Positions 56,601 through 61,778 of a DNA stretch of 64,000 nt are shown one piece after another. Both the position numbers and the translations under genes were made by a program. The stretch's first letter is position 1. Each line of letters opens with the position of its first letter. Source of the stretch: Rhynchopus sp. YZ270_cl-10. Lineage: Eukaryota > Euglenozoa > Diplonemea > Diplonemida > Diplonemidae. The DNA lies in NCBI GenBank assembly GCA_964035575.1, contig OZ037926.1:248001-312000 (forward strand), read 5' to 3'. The notes beneath the pieces were generated by a model, which was not told where the DNA came from, did not search any database, and saw only the letters and a list, made by a program, of their open reading frames with translations.

Positions 56601-57519
56601 GCAAAAGTGGATTTCTCGGCAATCATGGCCCCAAAGGCTCCTGGCGAAGCCACGGTACGCAACATTTCAAAAAAAAAATGCGCTTAAAATTGTACATTTT
56701 GGGGTGGGTTGCAAGCTTGCGCCGCAGGCGCACGGTACGCTACTTTTATTATTTCGCCATGCTGCATGCTTCCTTTTGCTTCGGCGTTTGACTAATTGAG
56801 TCGCGTTCTGGCTGTGACGGAGTCACTTTGTTCATGAGGCCATTTCTGGTCACTCTCAGAGGCTCGTGTGAGGTACCAAAAAAAATCGATTTTCTCCCAA
56901 AATTGCAAATCCCATTTTTTTTTTTTTTTTCCAAACCGGGTTTTTCGCCAAAATCCCATTTTTTTTTTTTTGACCCGGTTTTGAAACCGGGTCAGTAGAC
57001 GCACCTCCACCCCTGTCTCCATTTAAGCTTTTTTTTGCATACATCCTGGCGCTGATGCACCCACTCACAGAGGGAGCAGAAGTCTGGGAACTTAACTTTC
57101 CCTGTTCTGCCGTTGTCGAAGAGTCTAAGAAGCATGTTGCACGACATGATGCTGAAGTTGAGACCCGATTGGAGGAGTGCGCGCTGAAGCTCTTTGTAGT
57201 CGACCTCACCGCTGTGGTCTGTGTCGACGAAGTTGAACCACTGCTGCATCTGTTCACGCTGTGGCGTGGGGCGGGGTGCATGCTGCTGCGGGGGTGGTGC
57301 CTGCTGACCGTAACCCGGTGCAGGTGGCTGTCCGTACTGCTGTGCTGGGGGCTGCTGTCCGTACCCCGGCTGTGGTGGGGGCGCCTGCCCATACGCAGGG
57401 TTCTGTGCGGGTGGCGCCTGTGCATACCCCGGCTGCGTCGCTGGCTGGCCATACCCACCCTGCTGCGGGGGCGGCTGAGGGTACCCTGCCGGGGGGGCCT
57501 GCCCGTAGTTTTGTTGCAT
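45830..57519 (-). CDS. Penta-EF-hand calcium-binding protein (PDCD6/peflin-like, 253 aa)
   Basis: Four exons rebuilt from splice sites: 57519-57043, 55474-55358, 46464-46360 and 45892-45830, all joined in phase 0 with GTATG-type donors. The N-terminal 95 residues are a Gly/Pro/Tyr/Gln-rich tail (QQNYGQAPPAGYPQPPPQQ), as in peflin and ALG-2 relatives. Five EF-hands follow: DTDHSGEVDYKE (canonical), DNGRTGKVKFPD (weak), DADRSGFLDIGE (canonical), DPDQNAKMSMTE (Gly at loop position 6 lost) and DTNRSGDVTLTL (no acidic residue at position 12; in this family the last hand mediates dimerisation). Members bind membrane-remodelling and ESCRT partners in a calcium-dependent way. Introns are 1568, 8893 and 467 bp; the first two are almost entirely transposon insertions, yet every exon and splice site is intact. 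Expression is therefore likely to persist if the large introns are spliced. Confidence 0.9.
46624..47330. mobile_element. 707-bp MITE nested in the left MULE terminal repeat
   Basis: It has perfect 20-bp inverted ends, CACGGCGTACGAAAGCGCTT, and repeated AAGCGCTT words just inside both ends. It is flanked by a 6-bp duplication, ATTCTA (46618-46623 and 47331-47336). The uninterrupted right MULE repeat shows the pre-insertion sequence CCATCATTCTATCAAAG. The interior has no transposase. It carries a segment near 47050-47100 (CCTGGCGAAGCCACGGTACG) that is also present in the hAT-like element at about 56640. Confidence 0.9.
47578..49504 (+). CDS. MULE transposase with SWIM finger and two CCHC knuckles (611 aa)
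   Basis: Three exons: 47578-48084, 48133-48209 and 48253-49504, with introns of 48 and 43 bp (GTATGT and GTATTT donors). An N-terminal MuDR-type zinc-binding region (LVCRFPTCAWRVC...HDPEHIC) is followed by the DDE core: LDACHLSGTYGG (first Asp), VSDRKKGLESVIQEELP (second Asp) and the RHCLQHLAES segment. A SWIM finger (CTCRGPFLTGVPCRH) comes next. A linker with AAKP/GVKP tetrapeptide repeats separates two zinc knuckles, CGRCYSFGHNARTC and CTNCGQSGHNKRTC. The enzyme cuts at the terminal repeats and joins ends to 9-bp staggered targets. No stop or frameshift is seen after splicing, so it could be functional, although both terminal repeats of this copy are interrupted. Confidence 0.88.
51005..51240 (+). 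repeat. Hairpin module 1
   Basis: Starts near AACCTCGTAAGCGATGTGAT, then AATGTGTTGGTGCGTCGGAC, then several copies of the hairpin AGTCGC-loop-GCGACT followed by TATAAAGAA, then ACATGTAGGGACAACCGTCG and CACTGAGAGTCGCCACGAGC. The order of these pieces is the same in modules 2 and 3. Each hairpin has a 6-bp stem and a 5-nt loop (TACGG or CACGA). An open frame runs out of the module's end (EDEETEESSEKPNYSPKLKS) but matches nothing I know. Confidence 0.75.
52440..52512 (+). repeat. tRNA-like repeat, plus-strand copy
   Basis: CAACACTCCGGGTTTTCGAT...GCCAGAGGCGTTTGCACTGT then CAACTTCACTTTTT. This is the only copy seen in plus orientation. It lies inside the 5.03-kb element, so the family was mobile, or was captured, after that element arose. 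Confidence 0.45.
52605..53330 (+). pseudogene. Degenerate PP5-like Ser/Thr phosphatase fragment
   Basis: Pieces in shifting frames follow the order of a PPP-family catalytic domain: HDLLHILKITG, IIIFNGGFVNRGAYGV, RGNHEDHAVNEL, LKHGSCDIYHTILAVFKMTLAHLI, IFVVHGGIPGPD, NILWSDPWGEPG and ITIFSTPNYYNSYGNKAA. Key metal-site motifs are changed: GDxHGQ reads GGIQEQ and GDFVDRG reads GGFVNRG, while RGNHE and HGG survive. At least three frame changes separate the pieces, so it is not a functional phosphatase. The best resemblance is to PP5. It lies between hairpin modules 1 and 2. Confidence 0.75.
53380..53600 (+). repeat. Hairpin module 2
   Basis: Same order of pieces as module 1: AACCTCGTACGCGATGTGAT, AATGTGTTGGTGCGTCGGAC, hairpins AGTCGC-loop-GCGACT, ACATGTAGGGACAACCGTCG and GTCGCCACGAGCGAC. 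It separates the phosphatase remnant from the kinase remnant. Confidence 0.75.
53840..54190 (+). pseudogene. Degenerate protein-kinase N-lobe fragment
   Basis: One frame contains GRQLGDSAFGDVF, a match to the kinase glycine-rich loop in which one Gly is replaced (GxGxxG reads GDSAFG). About 170 bp on, another frame reads VTLAEYVNIAYP and EEREASSFACQILEGI, like the hinge and helix D/E region of calcium/calmodulin-type kinases. No catalytic HRD or DFG is found. Stops lie between the pieces. It sits between hairpin modules 2 and 3. Confidence 0.45.
54335..54550 (+). repeat. Hairpin module 3
   Basis: Begins GAAGAACCTCGCAAGCTATA, continues AATGTGTTGGTGCGTCGGAC, hairpins AGTCGC-loop-GCGACT with TATAAAGAA spacers, ACATGTAGGGACAACCGTCG, and runs into the 88-bp array. 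Isolated hairpins of the same type also occur at about 54165-54215. Confidence 0.75.
54511..54950 (+). repeat. Exact 88-bp tandem array of double hairpins, five units
   Basis: Units start at 54511, 54599, 54687, 54775 and 54863, an exact 88-bp period. Each unit holds the hairpin AGTCGC-CACGA-GCGACT, then ATAAATAATTAGATGTCGC, a second GC-rich hairpin and GGCCACACTGGGCGA. In units 1, 2 and 5 the second hairpin is GGCGTC/GACGCC; in units 3 and 4 the sequence changes to GGCGAAGTCGCC or GGCGATGTCGCC, still self-complementary. There are no unique spacers, so this is not a CRISPR array. Confidence 0.9.
55525..56361. mobile_element. 837-bp hAT-like non-autonomous element in intron 1
   Basis: The termini are CAGGGCACTAGCTAG and its inverse, with subterminal TTTGCGGTTTTGCGGTTTC words in inverted orientation. 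It is flanked by an 8-bp duplication, TCTCCATT (55517-55524 and 56362-56369). CAGGG ends and an 8-bp duplication are hAT hallmarks. It contains two copies of the ATGGCGCCGCAGGC block also seen at 24.4 kb, and CTCGCGAAGCGAGCG words like those near the left end of the 5.03-kb element. No transposase. Confidence 0.85.
56370..57015. mobile_element. 646-bp hAT-like non-autonomous element, adjacent insertion in intron 1
   Basis: The ends are CAGAGATGGAGAT and CAGGGGTGGAGGT (inverted), with GACCCGGTTT...AAACCGGGTC words inside each end. It is flanked by TCTCCATT at 56362-56369 and 57016-57023, the same 8-bp target used by its left neighbour. It carries a segment near 56625-56665 (GGCTCCTGGCGAAGCCACGG) shared with the 707-bp MITE at 47050, possibly a captured gene scrap. 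Confidence 0.8.
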
Positions 57520-58639
57520 TGTGTTGTGTGTGTGTGTGTCTGCCTTAAGGATTTGGGGGGAAATAATTGAAAGAACGTATTAAAAGTGTTCTGGTAAAAA
57601 AATATCGCGAAAAACGGGAAAAAGGTAGGAGAGGTTGACGTTTAAACGATTTATCTTTTTAAAGAAAGGCGAAGTGGATAGCGCTAACGCCTCAGGAAGA
57701 ACGCAGGCACCGACACTCCAAAGAAAACAACATGTAACATGACGCGCCTCTCACACATCATCAAATAAACGGGATTGCTAGATGAGCCTAAGCCAGGTGG
57801 GATCACTCTTGGGAGCGTTAAATACAAGAAGCCAGGGTATTGTATTTTAGACGAGTGAACCTGTCTAAGCAGGGTTCCCAGGAAAAAAAAACATCCTATT
57901 TTTTATTCAGCTTTTTTTCTTTGAGCAAAATAAGAAAAACAATGTGACGCATACGAACACTCCACCCAACCCTGTAGAGCTAATGACGAAAGAGACGGAG
58001 ATTTTCGCACGATAGATGCGTTCTTTTTTTAAAAACGTGCTTTTACTTAAAGAGCGAACCCAATTTTTCGAAGCCGTTTACCAGAAGCGATGTGTGTTAG
58101 CACACATCTCAAAAAAGGGGGGGAATGGGTGCAAGAAAACTGTTGTAAGATGAACGTCTCAGAACACAGACAACAAAAAAATAAAAAGTTTGTAAGAATG
58201 AGCCTAAGCCTCACACTGCTCTCTCTACTCACTTAAAAACACGTTGCAAGGGGTAGCAAAGGGGGTGAAAGGGCGAAAGGGTTGAAAAGAAAGGTTAGTA
58301 AGACAGGCCTCAACCCCTCATGCTGTACATCCTGAAAACGTACGACATGAACATGTCTCATGTGTGTGTGCATCCCCTAAACTCTGCCCCCAAAAAGAGG
58401 GGGTGGGCACAGATGGAATGCGAATAATGCTCAAAACTGAGAAAAGGACGATTGCTTTTTTGGGGGTTAGGGATATCTCTCTTATTCTGGGTCACAAAAA
58501 AAAAAGGACAGAAAAGGTAACGCGAATATCCATTTGGCACAAATGGGATCACAAGAAAGTCGGGGAAAACAAAGAGCGTTTGAAAGAGTATACGCTTCAC
58601 CTAAACAGAGGCAACGTGGCCTGCCGCAAGGTGCAAACA
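57520..58639. other. Spacer with tRNA-like repeats
   Basis: Upstream of the penta-EF-hand start. tRNA-like copies lie at about 57660-57812 (GGCGAAGTGGATAGCGCTAA then CGCCTCAGGAAGAACGCAGG; and GATGAGCCTAAGCC) and at 58185-58225 (AGAATGAGCCTAAGCCTCAC). No coding region is recognised. Confidence 0.45.
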
Positions 58640-60235
58640 TCAGGCGAAACTAAAGAGCATCTCCTCCACAGTCAGGGCAACGTCTCCGTTGTGCCTCTCA
58701 AGCATAGCGCGCACGTCTGCAGTGATGTCGAACCCCATGTTCCGCAGGGCAGTCACACCCGCACTGTCTGCCTCCTGCTTCTCCTCCTCGCTCTCTGCCT
58801 GATGCACAACTGCCTCCTCGTTGCTCTGCACCAGTACCTCCTGCACAGCCGGCTCTTCCGTCGCTGGTGGTGCTGACGGCTCCACTGCTGGGGTCGCAGC
58901 CTCTGTCACCTGTCTCTGCTCGCAGCGCGCTCCGTGCTGGCCATTCCCCAGATGATTGCGAGCACACCTCACGCAGCAGTGTGTGCTGCGTCTACGTGTC
59001 ACCGCAAAGGAACAGCCCGGTCCAGCACAGCGCACTACAGGCTGCGGAGCACTCTTCCTGCAGCGTGCGCCGTGCTTGCCTGCACGCCTCACACTCCGAC
59101 GGCAGCACGGCATAACGTCCGGCACAGCAGTAACTTCATCGCTTGTCTGCTTCTGTTCCTCGTCGTGCTTCTGTTCAGATCTCCCGTCGCCAAGGGGTTG
59201 CTGAGGCACATCCTGACCTTGGTCTTGGTGCCTAGTCTCTCTCTGTGCCTTGCCGTGCTTGCCTGCACGCCTCACATTCCGACGGCAGCACGGCATAACG
59301 TCCGGCAGTACAGCAGTAACTTCATCGCTTGTCTGCTTCTGTTCCTCGTCGTGCTTCTGTTCAGATCTCCCGTGGCTTAGGGGTTGCTGAGACACATCCT
59401 GACCCTGGTCCTGGTGCCTAGGTTCTCTCTGTGCACTGGCGTGCCGGGTGAGACGTTCCCAGAACAACTGGAGCGGGTGGCTCGACCTGTCCTCATCTGC
59501 CTGCTCCAATTCCTGACCTTGTCCCTGCTCATGTGCCGCAGACAACAGGTGGCGCAACCTGAATCCCCTGCCAGTCGCGGGGGGAAGCCCAGCGCTGTGG
59601 TGCGCATCACGGCTGTGCTGGCGAAGACGCTCCCAGAACAACTGCAGAGGGTGGCCTGGCTTGTCCTGTGTTTCCGAGTCATGCGTCTGTGGTTCCTGAT
59701 GATCCTTTTCTTGCTCGCGCTCCTGCTGCGTTTCACCCAAAGTCTTCAACAGTCCCCACATTGCCTGGGGCGAGTTAGGCATGTGTTGTTGCGACAGCGC
59801 CTGACTCCGGTAGTGGTGGCGGTTCCTGTGTCCGTCTCTCTGTCCGTCACGGTGGCGTGGCTGCCTCTGCTGGCCAAGACACACTGCAGACCCATCCTGC
59901 GCACCTATCGTCACCACCAGACGCAGGGCACGCTGTTGTGCACACACGTCCGCGTCGTCTGCCCCACGTGCCTCCCGCCAGAGCGCCACACACTCGGCCC
60001 ACTCCTCGTCCAGGTCCACCGTCACCAGGTCCCCCTCGTCGTCCACGTAGCGCAGCGTGAACACCCCGCACGCCCACTGCCGCACACACCCCTTCACATC
60101 CTCCAGGCTCGGGCAGAGGAGCCGTGTGCGCCGCTGCTCCACCACCCTCCGCCCGCGCACGAGCACAAACTTCAGCGGCACCCCGACCGCACCCTCTGAG
60201 GAGAGCTGCATCGTCGCTGCCTCTGTGTGTGTCAT
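58640..60235 (-). CDS. PB1...UBA protein, p62/NBR1-like candidate autophagy receptor (531 aa)
   Basis: An N-terminal PB1 domain (residues about 21-111) has an OPCA-type acidic motif (YVDDEGDLVTVDLDEEW) and basic residues (RGRR) on the opposite face, as needed for head-to-tail polymers. The C-terminus (about 492-528) is a UBA domain with the MGF motif (LRNMGFDITADVRAML), which would bind ubiquitin. The middle is Gln/His/Glu rich and repetitive: HPLQLFWERL occurs at about 195-204 and 253-262, and a roughly 60-residue unit repeats at 269-328 and 330-388. WERL (twice) and WGLL fit the WxxL core of LC3/Atg8-interacting motifs. A Cys/His cluster at about 403-438 (CAGPGC, HCCVRCA, HGARC) could bind zinc. 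p62 and NBR1 share PB1 and UBA ends, but the ZZ finger and FW domain are not seen. Single exon. Confidence 0.75.
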   Translation of the reverse strand: MTHTEAATMQLSSEGAVGVPLKFVLVRGRRVVEQRRTRLLCPSLEDVKGCVRQWACGVFTLRYVDDEGDLVTVDLDEEWAECVALWREARGADDADVCAQQRALRLVVTIGAQDGSAVCLGQQRQPRHRDGQRDGHRNRHHYRSQALSQQHMPNSPQAMWGLLKTLGETQQEREQEKDHQEPQTHDSETQDKPGHPLQLFWERLRQHSRDAHHSAGLPPATGRGFRLRHLLSAAHEQGQGQELEQADEDRSSHPLQLFWERLTRHASAQREPRHQDQGQDVSQQPLSHGRSEQKHDEEQKQTSDEVTAVLPDVMPCCRRNVRRAGKHGKAQRETRHQDQGQDVPQQPLGDGRSEQKHDEEQKQTSDEVTAVPDVMPCCRRSVRRAGKHGARCRKSAPQPVVRCAGPGCSFAVTRRRSTHCCVRCARNHLGNGQHGARCEQRQVTEAATPAVEPSAPPATEEPAVQEVLVQSNEEAVVHQAESEEEKQEADSAGVTALRNMGFDITADVRAMLERHNGDVALTVEEMLFSFA

Positions 60236-61778
60236 TGTCGCTGTCCTCGCTCCGACCGTACCTGCTGGCGCTGCTGGCTCCGTTGTGTTGTGTTTGCTCT
60301 TCGCTTGTGGTTCTCCTCTTTGCTTTGGTTAGGTTAGTGTAGACAAAGATGTGTGGTCACGAATAAGAGCAATGTGTATAGGATATGGTCTGTGGGTGTG
60401 TGGATGTGTTTTGTGGGCGGGTAGGGTCGAGGGTGGTGCAGGAAACAGTACAAAAAACCCCAGCCCGAGAGAGAGTATTCTTTTACATTCCTTTGAAAAA
60501 TGTGACCGTGCCACGTACACACACCGCGCTGTACACTGTGGCATGTTTTCGCTCCCTGCAGTGAATTTGATTCTCTGCGCAATTCTTTGGAGGACACGAT
60601 AAACATGTGTGCCGTTCTCCCGTCAAGGAAGTTGACCGACAACAGCGAACACGAGGAACGTGGGGTATGGGATAGTGGGGAAAAGAAAATGGTCGGTAAG
60701 ATGAACCTAAGCCTCTCGTGCTTAGTCACCTCAGGAAGAACAGGGGAACGATGGAAGTGCGTAGTATGCAACAGCCCAAGAAACACCAAGTTGTTACACT
60801 TAGCAATGTTTGGATGCTTGTGCTCAAAAAGAAATACACGAGATTGTATGAATACCACACGTTCCACCACGACGAAAAGACAGTGAATTCGATAACGTGC
60901 AGACACCTCAAGGCGGATGCAGGCACGTGCAAAGGAAAGAAAGGTTTTTTTAAACTTTCTAAGAAAAACGAATAATTATATCAAAGTGGGAAATAATAGA
61001 AAAAGAAACAAAACAAAACAAGAAAAGAAGATTTTGGTACACAACGTCTGACACAAGCACCAAAAGGGCGGGAAGACTACCTGTGTGGTGTACGGATTGT
61101 TCACGCAGAGTCTTTACAGGAACGTCCCAGAAACAAAAGAGTCTCTTCGCCAGAAAGAAAATTAATATTATAAACAAAAGAGAAAGAAATATAGCAAAAA
61201 TGAAACTTGAAATACAAAGCCGTCTCGCGGCAGTGTACTTAGTGACAAAGATGAAAGCACCACATCCCAGGGAGGGCGCAGTCATCCATTCGAACAAAGC
61301 TTCTAAGACGGTTCTCAGCCTCACATGCAGCCACCTTAGAAGAACGGGGGTAAAGATTATGCAGATTAACCGAATTAAGCAAATAACTGGTGTACCTGCT
61401 GCCACACACACATGGACACACGAACACACGAACACCGAACATGGCGAGTCTCACACCACTACTGCCAGGTACAACTTGTGGATAGTGGAAGTGTGTTCAC
61501 GTGGTGTGGCTGTATAAAACAGGGGAGGGAAAAAAGGTAGAAGCATATAATACAACAAAAAAAGAAGTGCAGAAAATCATGCTATTAAGAAGACGAGAGT
61601 GGAATGATTCATAGTGTTTCTTTGGTTCAATTTCTGTGGGAACGCGAAACGTCAGACAAGATAAGGTAAAGACAAATGCGGCGGTGTGTGTTGCAAAAAA
61701 GTTGATGATTCTCTTTGCCGTTCTCTTGACCTGAACATCTTGCCTTCTGCTCCGTGTCCCACCCAATGACCCATCCGC
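60236..61778. other. Spacer with tRNA-like repeats, no gene
   Basis: tRNA-like copies at about 60693-60735 (AAGATGAACCTAAGCCTCTC), 60893-60930 (CACCTCAAGGCGGATGCAGG) and 61203-61345. In the last, minus-strand GGTGGCTGCATGTGAGGCTG is followed about 45 nt later by GTTCGAATGG, the closest A-box plus B-box pair in the window. Frames between them show no family resemblance. Confidence 0.45.
61203..61345 (-). repeat. tRNA-like repeat with A-box and B-box
   Basis: On the minus strand, CTTCTAAGGTGGCTGCATGT is followed by GAGGCTGAGAACC and then TTTGTTCGAATGGATG. The spacing suits an internal Pol III promoter. A full cloverleaf with acceptor stem could not be closed by eye, so it is more likely a SINE head than a working tRNA gene. 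Confidence 0.4.
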
